From contig NC_013235.1 of assembly GCF_000024365.1 (NCBI RefSeq), positions 1,798,001-1,862,000 of the forward strand: a stretch of DNA of 64,000 nucleotides. Reading direction: 5' to 3'. The notes under the pieces were generated by a model. That model did no database searches. It was not told the DNA's origin and saw nothing but the letters and a program-made list of their open reading frames with translations. Below, in pieces: positions 53,091 to 64,000 of this stretch (its first letter is position 1; the number at the start of each line of letters is the position of its first letter). The DNA comes from Nakamurella multipartita DSM 44233. GTDB taxonomy: Bacteria > Actinomycetota > Actinomycetes > Mycobacteriales > Nakamurellaceae. Made by a program: the position numbers and the translations under genes.

Positions 53091-53987
53091 GTGGCGCAAT
53101 CGGGCAGTAAGAGTCCGGGCAAGGGTTCGACCAGCGGCGGCAAGGCCGCCAACGGCAAGTCCACCACCGGCAAGGCCGGCGGCGGCTCGGCCGGCTCGGC
53201 GGGCAAGAGCGGCCGGACGACGGCGCCGGCGGGCAAGTCGCGCCAGTCGGTGGCCGCGGCCCGCCGATCGAGCCCGAGCAACAACCGCACCCAGCTGATC
53301 ATCGGTGGCATCGCCATCGTGGTCATCATCGGCATCGTGGTGTTCGGTGTCGTGCTGAACCGGCAGCAGACGGCCACCCAGGCCGAGGGCTACGGCGCCT
53401 CCACCCAGTCGGTGGCCACCGCCTCGGCCGACGGGGTGGTGACCGTGAGCAAACCGGGCAGCACCCCCAAGGCCACGATCGACGTCTACGAGGACGCGAT
53501 GTGCCCGGCCTGCGCCGAGCTGGAGCGTCAGTACGGTCAGCAGATCAACCAGCAGCTGGACAACGGCAACCTGACCGTGAACTACCACATGGTCAACTTC
53601 CTCAACCCGCGCTCGCCGTCGGGCGACTACTCGACGCGGGCGGCCGGCGCGCTGCTGTGCGTCGCCCAGAACTCCGGCAGCCAGCCCGGGGTGTACATGG
53701 CCTACCACTCCGCCCTGTTCTCCCCGGACCACCAGCCCGAGGAGGGCGGCTCGTCCGACCTGACCAACCAGCAACTGGCCGACCTGGCCACCTCGGTCGG
53801 GGCCAACGAGGCGGCGGCCGGGTGCATCTCCCTGGGTCAGCAGACCCAGGCCGCGGCCACCGCGGCGACCGCCTTCCTGGCCACCTTGAACCAGGTCACG
53901 GGCGGTCAGGCGCAGACCCCGACGGTGGTGCACAACGGGGCTCCGCTCTCGCTCACCACCAACTGGCTGAGCACCCTGGTGAGCTGA
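53091..53987 (+). CDS. Membrane-anchored DsbA-like thiol oxidoreductase
   Basis: Protein of 298 residues from GTG 53091, which has GGAGAGGA about seven bases upstream; ATG 53064 would add nine residues. A low-complexity Ser/Gly/Lys-rich N-terminus precedes one membrane helix (LIIGGIAIVVIIGIVVFGVV). The extracytoplasmic thioredoxin fold contains the active-site CPAC in YEDAMCPACAELE and a cis-Pro block TPTVVHNG. Two more cysteines (LLCVAQ and GCISLG) are present. Probably catalyses disulfide formation with the neighbouring MauE-like protein. Confidence 0.9.
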   Translation: MAQSGSKSPGKGSTSGGKAANGKSTTGKAGGGSAGSAGKSGRTTAPAGKSRQSVAAARRSSPSNNRTQLIIGGIAIVVIIGIVVFGVVLNRQQTATQAEGYGASTQSVATASADGVVTVSKPGSTPKATIDVYEDAMCPACAELERQYGQQINQQLDNGNLTVNYHMVNFLNPRSPSGDYSTRAAGALLCVAQNSGSQPGVYMAYHSALFSPDHQPEEGGSSDLTNQQLADLATSVGANEAAAGCISLGQQTQAAATAATAFLATLNQVTGGQAQTPTVVHNGAPLSLTTNWLSTLVS

Positions 53988-54041
53988 CAACGGGCCGATT
54001 AGGTCTGGCCGTGGTCCCTTGGTAACCTGTTCCGGCAGCTT

Positions 54042-54114
54042 GGGGCTGTGGCGCAGCTGGTAGCGCACCACACTGGCAGTGTGGGGGTCAGGGGTTCGAG
54101 TCCCCTCAGCTCCA
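54042..54114 (+). tRNA. tRNA-Ala (anticodon GGC)
   Basis: A 73-base cloverleaf. The acceptor GGGGCTG pairs with CAGCTCC (one G-U pair), the anticodon stem is CCACA/TGTGG with loop CTGGCAG, and the T arm has GGTTCGAGTCC. The anticodon GGC reads GCC alanine codons. CCA is not fully encoded. TAACCT at 54023-54028 is a plausible -10 element. Confidence 0.95.
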
Positions 54115-54119
54115 CCGAC

Positions 54120-54157
54120 AAGGGCCGGTCGTTCCACTAGGAACGACCGGCCCTTTT
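54120..54157 (+). terminator. Strong rho-independent terminator after tRNA-Ala
   Basis: A 16-bp perfect stem, AAGGGCCGGTCGTTCC and GGAACGACCGGCCCTT, with loop ACTA is followed by a short T run (TTTT including stem bases). It lies five bases after the tRNA. This is the clearest intrinsic terminator in the window. Confidence 0.9.
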
Positions 54158-54325
54158 GGCGTTCCGGGGCTGGTTCGAACGGCCCGATCACGGCTTCCGG
54201 GACGGCTCGGCCAACAAACCCACCCCCTCGCGCGGTGTTCTACGCCTCGTCGGATTAAGCTCCTGTGGTCACGGCATGTGCGTGACGTGTGTAGCGAGCG
54301 CGCCGAAACCGCTGGAGGCTCAACT

Positions 54326-57302
<2,977 letters not shown>

Positions 57303-57307
57303 CCGGC

Positions 57308-58168
57308 ATGAGTGAGGCCGGCCGGTCGAACCATCAACGCATGCACGAGGGCGCGGTGCTCGCGCCGCTGGCCGACCGGTACGCGCGCTGGTTGGGCATG
57401 GACGCCGCCCAGGTGCTGGCCGACCGGGACGAGGCCGCCCACGACATCCGGGCCATGCAGCTGATCCTGCGCATGGAACGAGCCACCCCGCCGTCCTGGC
57501 ACCGGGCCGTCGCGCTGGCCGCGGCCGGCGCCACCGCACTGTGCCTGGACGAGCGCAGCGCGCCGGGCGGCGAATGGCACGACGCGGTCGCCGCCTACGT
57601 CCGCGGCCACATCCGCAAGGTCACACGCCGCGCCCGCGGCGCGCACTGGGCCGCCGCGCAGGAGCTGCCCGGCCTGACCCTGGAGGCCGACGGCACCCAG
57701 GTGCGGGTGCTCGTGCCCGGTCCGGTGGTCGAGCTGGATCCGCGCATCGGCCGGTTGCAGGTGGGCGGCACGGACGTGCCGCCGGACGTGCCGCCGGACG
57801 AGCCCGGGGCGGCGTCGGGCGCGCTGCGGCTCTGGATTCCCGAGGCCTTGCCGATGACGGTGGGCAAGGCGATGGCCCAGGCCGGCCACGCCGGGATGAT
57901 CTGCGCGGCCCTGCTGGCCCGTGACGACGCCCCGCCGGCCGACCGGGAGCGGTTGGCCGGCTGGCGGGAGGCCGGTTTCCCGGTGACGGTGCGCCGGGTC
58001 GACGCGGCCCAGTGGGCCCGGCTGGCGCAGCCGGTGGCCCGCGACCAGGACCTCGCCTGGCGGTCCGAGGGCCGGCTGGCCGTGCGCGACGCCGGATTCA
58101 CCGAGGTCGAGCCGGGCGCCATCACGATCATCGCGACCCGGCCCGACCCGTCGCCCCGGTCGAGCTAA
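57308..58168 (+). CDS. PTH2-family peptidyl-tRNA hydrolase-like protein with N-terminal extension
   Basis: Protein of 286 residues starting at ATG 57308, six bases after serB. The C-terminal 110 residues match peptidyl-tRNA hydrolase 2: LPMTVGKAMAQAGHAGMICA, an acidic middle and a DAGFTEVEPGAITIIA end. The first 170 residues include a helical part, AVALAAAGATALCLDE and ARGAHWAAAQELPGLTLE, and are not recognised. Activity on peptidyl-tRNA is inferred from the fold; bacterial genomes usually rely on the unrelated Pth. Confidence 0.75.
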   Translation: MSEAGRSNHQRMHEGAVLAPLADRYARWLGMDAAQVLADRDEAAHDIRAMQLILRMERATPPSWHRAVALAAAGATALCLDERSAPGGEWHDAVAAYVRGHIRKVTRRARGAHWAAAQELPGLTLEADGTQVRVLVPGPVVELDPRIGRLQVGGTDVPPDVPPDEPGAASGALRLWIPEALPMTVGKAMAQAGHAGMICAALLARDDAPPADRERLAGWREAGFPVTVRRVDAAQWARLAQPVARDQDLAWRSEGRLAVRDAGFTEVEPGAITIIATRPDPSPRSS

Positions 58169-58178
58169 CGGGCCCGGC

Positions 58179-60098
58179 TCACTCCGGCACCAGCCAGAGC
58201 ACCCCGTACGGGTGCAGCCAGACGTTGCCGTCGCTGCCCGGGTAGATGTGCTCGCCGGACAGCGCGTCCCGGGCGCCGGTCAGGCCGTACTCGGCCAGCC
58301 GCCAGCCCGGGAACGGGCGCCAGTCGGCGGTCACGTTGAACAGCTCCAGCAACGGGCCCAGCGGGTGCCGGCGCAGCACCGGCAGCACCCCGGGGTCGGA
58401 CAGCAACGGCACTTCGGCGGCCACCGAGGCCTGCAGGTGCGGCAGCGCCGACCGGGTGCGCACCAGGTGCCGCAGGCCGGCGAACACCCGGCCCGGCACC
58501 GTCGAGGAGTCGCCGCGCTGCTGGGCCCGGTCCCAATCCATCCGCGGCCGGTGCGCCCACCGGTTGTCGTCGCCGTGCCCGGGCTCCTCGGCCCAGTGCG
58601 GGTCGTTGGACATCGCGATCTCGTCGCCCATCCAGACCACCGGGATGCCGCCCCAGCCCATGATGATCGCGTGGGCCAGGAACAGCCGGCCGACCACCAG
58701 GTCCGCGTCGGCCGGTGCGGTCATGGCGTCCAACCCGGACAGGCTGGCCGCGGTGCCGCTGATCCGGCGGTCCCCGGTGTCCGGGTTCTCCTGGAAGACC
58801 AGGCCGCGGGCCGGAGAACCCGGATACAGGCCCGAGTAGTAGTCGGACAGGAACCGCTGGTGCTCGAACCCGTTCAGGCCGACCGCGGCGGCGTCGGCCG
58901 CGTCGATGGCCCAGCCGATGTCGTCGTGGCACCGGGCGTAGGTGACCCAGGTGGTGGTCGCCGGCACCGGCGGGATGGCCCGCAGCGCGTGCGCGGCCAG
59001 GGTGGCGTCCTGGGCGGCCAGCATCGACCAGATCTGCACCATCAGGCTGTTGTGGTAGGCGATGTCGCTGACCTTGCCGTGGTGGGCGCCCTGACCCAGG
59101 TAGTGCACCAGATCCTGCGGGGCGACGATCGCCTCGGCCTTGAACAGCACGGCCGGGCAGGCGATCCGGGCGACCGCCCGCAATGCCTGGGTGATGGCGT
59201 GCACCTCGGGCTGGTTCTGGCAGTTGGTGCCCATGCGTTTGAACACGAACGCGATCGCGTCCAGCCGCAGCACCTGCACGCCCTGGTTGGCCAGGAACAG
59301 CACGATGTCGGCGTACTCGGCGAAGACGTCCGGGTTGGTCCAGTTGACGTCCCACTGCCAGGAGTTGAAGGTCGTCCACACCCAGCCGTCCAGCTCGGGG
59401 GAGTGGGTGAAGCTGCCGGGGGCGAAGTCCGGGAAGACCTCGGGCAGCGTCTGCTCGTACCGGTCGGGCTCGGTCCGGTCGGGGAAGACGTAGAAGTAGT
59501 CGCGGTAGTGCGGGTCGCCGTCGCGGGCGGCCTGGGCCCAGGCGTGCTCGGCGGCCACATGATTGAGCACCAGGTCCATCACCAGGCTGATGCCGGCCTT
59601 GCGCAGCTCGGCGGCCAGGGCCTGCAGGTCGTCCATGGTGCCCAGATCGGTGCGGACCCGGCGGTAATCGGCCACCGCGTAGCCGCCATCGTTGTCACCG
59701 TCACGCGGCTGCAGCAGCGGCATCAGGTGCAGGTAGGTGACGCCGAGCTCGCGCAGGTAGTCGATCTTGCCGGCGACGGCGGTCAGGTCGCCGGCGAAGC
59801 GGTCGGCGAAGCAGGCGTACCCGAGCATCGACTCGTCCTGGAACCAGCCCGGGTCCAGCGTGCGCTGCAGGTCCAACCGGTGCAGGTCGGGGCTGCGCTC
59901 GGCGAACGCGGTGGCCGCCATCCGCACCAGCCGCCGCTCCAGATCGGCGGCCGCGGGGCCGTAGACCGCGGTCAGCGCGTCGTCCAGGTCCTGCCACCAT
60001 CGATCGAGCCGCAGCTCGAACAGCTCCACCTGGTGGCGGGGTTGGTCACGGAGAACGTGGTGGGCTTCGGCGTGCAGCTCGGGCGGCGCGGGTCGCAT
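58179..60098 (-). CDS. Amylosucrase (GH13 family)
   Basis: Protein of 639 residues from ATG 60098. The catalytic barrel carries the nucleophile D280 in VLRLDAIAFVF, the acid/base E322 in LFKAEAIVAP and D392/D393 in RCHDDIGW, at positions close to D286, E328 and D393 of the Neisseria enzyme. The helical N-terminal domain and a B' region follow the amylosucrase plan. It makes alpha-1,4-glucan from sucrose and releases fructose. No signal peptide is evident. A LacI-type regulator is divergent to it. Confidence 0.9.
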   Translation of the reverse strand: MRPAPPELHAEAHHVLRDQPRHQVELFELRLDRWWQDLDDALTAVYGPAAADLERRLVRMAATAFAERSPDLHRLDLQRTLDPGWFQDESMLGYACFADRFAGDLTAVAGKIDYLRELGVTYLHLMPLLQPRDGDNDGGYAVADYRRVRTDLGTMDDLQALAAELRKAGISLVMDLVLNHVAAEHAWAQAARDGDPHYRDYFYVFPDRTEPDRYEQTLPEVFPDFAPGSFTHSPELDGWVWTTFNSWQWDVNWTNPDVFAEYADIVLFLANQGVQVLRLDAIAFVFKRMGTNCQNQPEVHAITQALRAVARIACPAVLFKAEAIVAPQDLVHYLGQGAHHGKVSDIAYHNSLMVQIWSMLAAQDATLAAHALRAIPPVPATTTWVTYARCHDDIGWAIDAADAAAVGLNGFEHQRFLSDYYSGLYPGSPARGLVFQENPDTGDRRISGTAASLSGLDAMTAPADADLVVGRLFLAHAIIMGWGGIPVVWMGDEIAMSNDPHWAEEPGHGDDNRWAHRPRMDWDRAQQRGDSSTVPGRVFAGLRHLVRTRSALPHLQASVAAEVPLLSDPGVLPVLRRHPLGPLLELFNVTADWRPFPGWRLAEYGLTGARDALSGEHIYPGSDGNVWLHPYGVLWLVPE

Positions 60099-60158
60099 GG
60101 CGCATGATTCTGCCTGACTGTGGCTGAGCCCACATCGGACCGCACCCGCACCCTGCTG

Positions 60159-60166
60159 AACCGGTT
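60159..60166. promoter_or_regulatory. Candidate LacI-family operator core AACCGGTT
   Basis: A perfect 8-bp palindrome with the central CG pair expected for LacI-family sites lies midway between the divergent amylosucrase and LacI-type genes. The flanks extend the symmetry only weakly, so the call is tentative. Confidence 0.3.
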
Positions 60167-60248
60167 TGGCCGGTCCCCGGGCCGCCCCGCCCGGTGGCCG
60201 ACCACGCGGGAGGATGCGAGAGTCATTTCGTGGACAGGACCCCGCGCG

Positions 60249-61274
60249 ATGGCTGAACGGTTGCGTCGGCCGACCATGAACGATGTGGCCCGGGCCGCCG
60301 GCGTCAGCCTCAAATCCGTGTCCAGGGTGATCAACGATGAAGTAGGGGCGTCCCCGGAAACCCGCGAACGGGTGCTGGCCGCCGCCAACCGTCTGGGCTA
60401 CCGGCGCAACGACGCCGCGCACGCCCTGCGTCGCTTCGACGGCCGGTCCGCGTCGGTCGGCCTGGTCCTGGAAGACGTCAGCAACCCGTTCGCCGCGGTG
60501 CTCAACCGGTCGGTCGAGCGGGTGGCCGGCCAGGAGGGCAGCCTGGTGCTGGCCGTGAGCACCAACGCCGACCCCGACCGGGAGGAATACCTGATCCACC
60601 GGCTGCTGGCCCGGGCGGTCGACGGCCTGGTGATCATGTCCTGCCGCCGGGATCATGCGTTCCTGGCCCCGGAGGTGGAACGGGGCCTGCCCGTGGTGTT
60701 CGTGGACCGGCCGCCGCGGCGGCTGGCCGGCCCGACGGTCCGGGTCGCCAACGGCAAGGGCGCCCGGGACGCGACCTGCCACCTGATCGAACGCGGGCAC
60801 CGCCGGATCGCCTTCCTCGGCGACCGGCTCGGGCTGTACACGGCCGAGGAGCGGCAGCGCGGCTGGTCCCGGGCGCTGCGCGAGGCCGGGCTGGCCGCGG
60901 ACCCCGAGCTGGTCTGGCGGGGTCAGGCGGACCCGCAGCAGGCCGAGTTGGCGATGGCGGCGATGCTGGACCTGCCCGACCCGCCGACCGCGGTCTTCGC
61001 CGCGCAGAACCTGCTCACGGTCGGGGTGGTCGCCGCGTTGCGCCATCGGGGCGCCGGGCAGCGGATCGCGGTGGTCGGGTTCGACGACCTGGATCTGGCC
61101 GCGGTGGTCGACCCGCCGCTGACCGTGGTGGCCCAGGACCCGGAGGCGATCGGCCGGATCGCCGCCGAGGCCGTCTTCGCCGGACTGGCCGGCACGCCGA
61201 TGACCAAGGACGTGGTGCTGCCGGTGCGGCTGGTCGCCCGCGGGTCGGGGGAGATCCCGGGCCCGCTGGCCTGA
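60249..61274 (+). CDS. LacI family transcriptional regulator
   Basis: Protein of 341 residues from ATG 60249. The helix-turn-helix MNDVARAAGVSLKSVSRVIN starts at about residue 10, with the hinge helix ANRLGYRRNDAAHALR. A periplasmic-binding-protein-like effector domain follows. An upstream frame extension to 60120 has no domain content. It diverges from amylosucrase and most likely controls sucrose use. No transporter gene is adjacent. Confidence 0.9.
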   Translation: MAERLRRPTMNDVARAAGVSLKSVSRVINDEVGASPETRERVLAAANRLGYRRNDAAHALRRFDGRSASVGLVLEDVSNPFAAVLNRSVERVAGQEGSLVLAVSTNADPDREEYLIHRLLARAVDGLVIMSCRRDHAFLAPEVERGLPVVFVDRPPRRLAGPTVRVANGKGARDATCHLIERGHRRIAFLGDRLGLYTAEERQRGWSRALREAGLAADPELVWRGQADPQQAELAMAAMLDLPDPPTAVFAAQNLLTVGVVAALRHRGAGQRIAVVGFDDLDLAAVVDPPLTVVAQDPEAIGRIAAEAVFAGLAGTPMTKDVVLPVRLVARGSGEIPGPLA

Positions 61275-61315
61275 CCGGGACCGGTCCGACCGGCCCCGCG
61301 CCCCGTCGTCCCGGA

Positions 61316-61951
61316 TCAGTCGGCCTCGATCACCTGCACGCCGGCTTGCCGCATGGCCTCGATCGCGGCCTCGGTGTCACCCGGGTTGAGCTCGACGAAC
61401 CGGGTCAGGGCCAGCGGCACGAGGGTGCGGTAGCCCAGCCGGACCGCGTCGATGGCGGTGGACTTGACGCACCAGTCGCCGGCCAGTCCGACGACCGTCA
61501 CGGCCATGACGCCGTTCTCGTCCAGGATCGCCGACAGGTCGGTCTCCCGGTTCTGCCCGGTCGGCAGGTGCAGCACGCTGAACCCGCTGTAGCCGTCCTC
61601 CGGGCCGGAGCCCTTGTGCACGACCGGCCCGTCGACCGTGATCCCGGGCAGGAACTCGGCCCCGGCCGATTCGATGACGCAGTGCGCCGGCCACAGCCCG
61701 CCGTGCTCGGCAAAGTGCGGGGTCACCTCCGGGTGCCAGTCCCGGGTGTAGACCACCAGGTGGCCGGCGGCCAGGGCCTGTTCGATGGCCCGGTTGATCG
61801 GCTCGACGATGTCCGGGGCGCCCTGGACGAACAGCGAGCCCTCCGGGTGACCGAAGTCGTGCTGCATGTCGACCACCAGCAGCGCGTGGTCGGGTCCGTG
61901 GGTCCAGGTCGGGGTGCTGGTCGGGGCATCGGGCGTCGGTGAATGGGTCAT
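61316..61951 (-). CDS. pncA: Nicotinamidase (isochorismatase fold)
   Basis: Protein of 211 residues with the catalytic triad D28 in [12 protein letters not shown]113 in VVHKGSG and C161 in [12 protein letters not shown]. Metal-ligand residues lie in [12 protein letters not shown]. It hydrolyses nicotinamide to nicotinate for NAD salvage. pncB lies directly upstream on the same strand with a four-base gap, so the two form an operon. The N-terminus has an extended Thr/Pro stretch. Confidence 0.95.
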   Translation of the reverse strand: MTHSPTPDAPTSTPTWTHGPDHALLVVDMQHDFGHPEGSLFVQGAPDIVEPINRAIEQALAAGHLVVYTRDWHPEVTPHFAEHGGLWPAHCVIESAGAEFLPGITVDGPVVHKGSGPEDGYSGFSVLHLPTGQNRETDLSAILDENGVMAVTVVGLAGDWCVKSTAIDAVRLGYRTLVPLALTRFVELNPGDTEAAIEAMRQAGVQVIEAD

Positions 61952-61955
61952 GGGA

Positions 61956-63272
61956 TCAGTCTTTCGCGGCGGGTGGCTGGGTCAGTTGGGTGCTGGGGAT
62001 GGCCGGTTCGCCCTCGGACAGGGTCAGGCCCTCCCACGGCAGGGTGGTCAGCGCGTGGCGCAGGTGGTCCCGGCTGGCGCTCAGGTCGGGTCCGTCGGCC
62101 AGCCGCCGGCCCGCGCGCACCAGCGGCACCGGCACGATCCGGTCGTGCGGCCCGGCCGCCGCCCGGGCGTCGTCCGCGGTGCCGCGGAAGATGACCTCCT
62201 CGGTGATGGTGCCGCTGTCCTTGGCCCGGCGGATCACCGCCTTGCGGCCGCCCAGGGAGACCTTGTCCTTGCTGCGCTTTTCCACCGGCCGGCCGTCCAC
62301 CTCGACGAGCTTGTAGACCATGCCGGCGGTGGGCGCCCCGGATCCGGTGACCAGCGAGGTGCCGACGCCGTAGACGTCGACCGGGTCGGCCCGCAGCGCG
62401 GCGATGGCGTACTCGTCCAGGTCGCCGGAGAGCACGATCTTGGTGTTCGCGGCACCGAGCTCATCGAGCTGGCGGCGGGCCGCCCGGGTCAGCGCGGCCA
62501 GGTCACCGGAGTCGATGCGGACCGCGCCCAGGTCGGGACCGGCGACCTTGACCGCCGTCTCGATGCCCTGGGTGATGTCGTAGGTGTCCACCAGCAGGGT
62601 GGTGCCCACCCCCAGGGCGGCGACCTGCGAGGCGAACGCCGCCTCCTCGGTGTCGTGCAGCAGGGTGAAGGCGTGCGCGGCGGTGCCGGCGGTCGGGATG
62701 CCGTACCGGCGGCCCGCCTCCAGGTTCGAGGTGGCCGAGAACCCGGCCAGCCAGGCGGCGCGGGACGCGGCGACCGCCGCCTCCTCGTGCGCGCGCCGGG
62801 TGCCCATCTCGATGAGCGGGCGGTCGCCGGCGGCGGTGGCCATCCGGGCGGCCGCGGCGGCGATCGCGCAGTCGTGGTTGAGGATCGACAGGATCAGCGT
62901 CTCCAGGATGACGGCATTGCCGAAGGTGCCGGTGACGGTCATCACCGGCGAACCGGGGAAGAACAGCTCGCCTTCGGGGTAGCCGTCGATGTCGCCGGTG
63001 AACCGGTAGGCGGCCAGGTACTCCAGGGTCGGCGGGTCCAGGAACGGCTCCAGCTGGGCCAGTTCGGACTCGCCGAAGGTGAAGTCGGCCAGGGCGTCCA
63101 GCACCCGGCCGACGCCGGCGACCACGCCGTAGCGGCGCCCCGGGGGCAACCGGCGGGCGAAGGTTTCGAAGACGCAGTGCCGGTCGGCCGTGCCGTCCGC
63201 GATGGACGCGGACAACATGGTCAGCTCGTACCGGTCGGTGAACAGGGCGGTCGACCCAGTGGTGGTGGCCAT
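61956..63272 (-). CDS. pncB: Nicotinate phosphoribosyltransferase
   Basis: Protein of 438 residues from ATG 63272; GTG 63275 would add one residue. Typical blocks are [13 protein letters not shown] at the N-terminus, [46 protein letters not shown] and [12 protein letters not shown]. It joins nicotinate and phosphoribosyl pyrophosphate to form nicotinate mononucleotide, using the product of the PncA step. It is divergent from clpS. Confidence 0.95.
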   Translation of the reverse strand: MATTTGSTALFTDRYELTMLSASIADGTADRHCVFETFARRLPPGRRYGVVAGVGRVLDALADFTFGESELAQLEPFLDPPTLEYLAAYRFTGDIDGYPEGELFFPGSPVMTVTGTFGNAVILETLILSILNHDCAIAAAAARMATAAGDRPLIEMGTRRAHEEAAVAASRAAWLAGFSATSNLEAGRRYGIPTAGTAAHAFTLLHDTEEAAFASQVAALGVGTTLLVDTYDITQGIETAVKVAGPDLGAVRIDSGDLAALTRAARRQLDELGAANTKIVLSGDLDEYAIAALRADPVDVYGVGTSLVTGSGAPTAGMVYKLVEVDGRPVEKRSKDKVSLGGRKAVIRRAKDSGTITEEVIFRGTADDARAAAGPHDRIVPVPLVRAGRRLADGPDLSASRDHLRHALTTLPWEGLTLSEGEPAIPSTQLTQPPAAKD

Positions 63273-63356
63273 CACAGGAGCCTATGCAGACGGGCCCGGC
63301 GACCCGCACCGGTGTCGAGCGTTGGCCGGGCCGCGGATCGGTGCGAAAATGGACTC

Positions 63357-63680
63357 GTGGGTGGTGTGGTGAAGGTTTCGGCAGTGCGCGCGGTGACGGC
63401 TCCGGCCCCGGAGAAGACCGGGTCGACCGAGACCGTGACGACCCCCGAGGCGCCCTGGGTCACCATCGTCTGGAACGACCCGGTCAATCTCATGTCCTAC
63501 GTCACGCTGGTCTTCCAGAAGCTGCTCGGCCATCCGCGGCCCAAGGCCGAGGCGCTGATGCTTGATGTTCACCACAAGGGTCGGGCCACCGTGTCCAGCG
63601 GACCGCGGGAAAAGATGGAGGCCGACGTCGCCAAACTGCAGGCGGCCGGCCTGTGGGCGACCATGGCCAAGGACAGCTGA
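63357..63680 (+). CDS. clpS: ClpS adaptor protein
   Basis: Protein of about 107 residues; GTG 63357, 63366 and 63369 are all in frame. The core [20 protein letters not shown] and [17 protein letters not shown] are diagnostic, followed by [11 protein letters not shown]. ClpS delivers N-end-rule substrates to the Clp protease. The following DUF2017 gene is a common neighbour in actinobacteria. Confidence 0.95.
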   Translation: MGGVVKVSAVRAVTAPAPEKTGSTETVTTPEAPWVTIVWNDPVNLMSYVTLVFQKLLGHPRPKAEALMLDVHHKGRATVSSGPREKMEADVAKLQAAGLWATMAKDS

Positions 63681-63684
63681 GCTG

Positions 63685-64000
63685 ATGCGCCCGTTCCACC
63701 GCCGCTTCGGCAAGTACAGCGCGTCCTTCGAACCGGCCGAGGCGACGCTGATCGCCGACCTGGTCGATCAGGTCCGGCAGTTGCTCGCCGGGCGCCGGGC
63801 CGAGGCCCCCAGCGACCCGTTGGCCCAGCTCACCGGGATGACGATGGGCCCGGCCAGCAAACCGCAGGACCCGGCGGTGGCCCGGTTGCTGCCCGACTTC
63901 CACGCGCAGGACGAGCAGCTCTCGTCCGGCCTGCGGGTGTTGCACGAGCCGGAGCTGATCGCCACCAAGGATGCGGCCGCCGTCGCGCTGCTGGACACCC
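63685..64000 (+). CDS. DUF2017 family protein, 3'-truncated by window end
   Basis: The first 105 codons from ATG 63685, four bases after clpS; the gene runs beyond the window. MRPFHRRFGKYSASFEPAEA, LIADLVDQVRQLL and DPAVARLLPDFHAQD match the DUF2017 protein encoded next to clpS in many actinobacteria. Function is unknown, possibly connected to Clp proteolysis by neighbourhood. Confidence 0.8.
   Translation, partial: MRPFHRRFGKYSASFEPAEATLIADLVDQVRQLLAGRRAEAPSDPLAQLTGMTMGPASKPQDPAVARLLPDFHAQDEQLSSGLRVLHEPELIATKDAAAVALLDT

Overview
The window looks like chromosomal DNA from a high-GC Gram-positive bacterium of the phylum Actinobacteria. Base composition is mostly around 70 percent G+C. Start codons are often GTG, and many neighbouring genes overlap by ATGA. 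Gene content fits as well: F420-type luciferase-like oxidoreductases, a DUF222/13E12 HNH protein, a Tad/Flp pilus operon, clpS followed by a DUF2017 gene, ftsE-ftsX-smpB-ssrA, and a tmRNA tag ending in ALAA. The gene set is reminiscent of Nakamurella and relatives, but that genus-level placement is only a guess.

Layout. 1-8.9 kb: end of a YtcJ-like amidohydrolase, a TetR regulator, two related methyltransferases separated by an IS110 element, a luciferase-like/hemerythrin fusion, prfB, a universal stress protein and a lipid kinase. 8.9-13.4 kb: a 13E12-type HNH gene cut in two by a 2,977-bp IS21-family element (TCGG target duplication) that also carries a small passenger gene and a decayed second istA start. 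13.5-19.3 kb: a leftward Tad pilus operon (tadB, tadC, Flp-like, three TadE/TadG-like genes) that runs by overlapping codons into two paralogous lipoproteins and a secreted protein of lower GC. 19.5-24.9 kb: a metzincin-type protease with an N-terminal segment like those of contractile-injection-system cargo, an F420-type oxidoreductase, a GyrI-like protein, dinB, a VOC protein and an AraC regulator. 25-30.4 kb: nhaA behind a strong leader hairpin, DDAH, dhaKLM and a kinase-like gene. 30.4-37.5 kb: a BlaI-like repressor and its operator, an iron(III) ABC transporter behind an IdeR-like box, and a thiamine-precursor ABC transporter behind a TPP riboswitch. 37.5-42.9 kb: cysE-cysK, the distant tadA ATPase with DnaA-box repeats upstream, a membrane protein and an alpha/beta hydrolase. 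42.9-47.8 kb: a kinase-like gene, hisN-like phosphatase, ftsEX, smpB and ssrA. 47.8-54.2 kb: a DUF1003/MgtE-like pair, an FKBP lipoprotein, a Pit phosphate transporter, a MauE/DsbA-like pair and tRNA-Ala. 54.3-64 kb: ctaD, serB, a PTH2-like gene, amylosucrase with a divergent LacI regulator, pncA-pncB, clpS and a truncated DUF2017 gene.

How it fits together. Several blocks are coherent units: surface pili (tad), uptake of iron and thiamine precursors with visible cis regulation, cysteine synthesis, division (ftsEX) followed by ribosome rescue (smpB-ssrA), NAD salvage, and extracytoplasmic folding/redox. The least ordinary features are the metzincin with an injection-cargo-like leader, the DnaA-box repeats at tadA, the chimeric IS21, the lipoprotein pair coupled to the pilus operon, and two genes (a tadE and serB) that seem to lack any start codon other than CTG.
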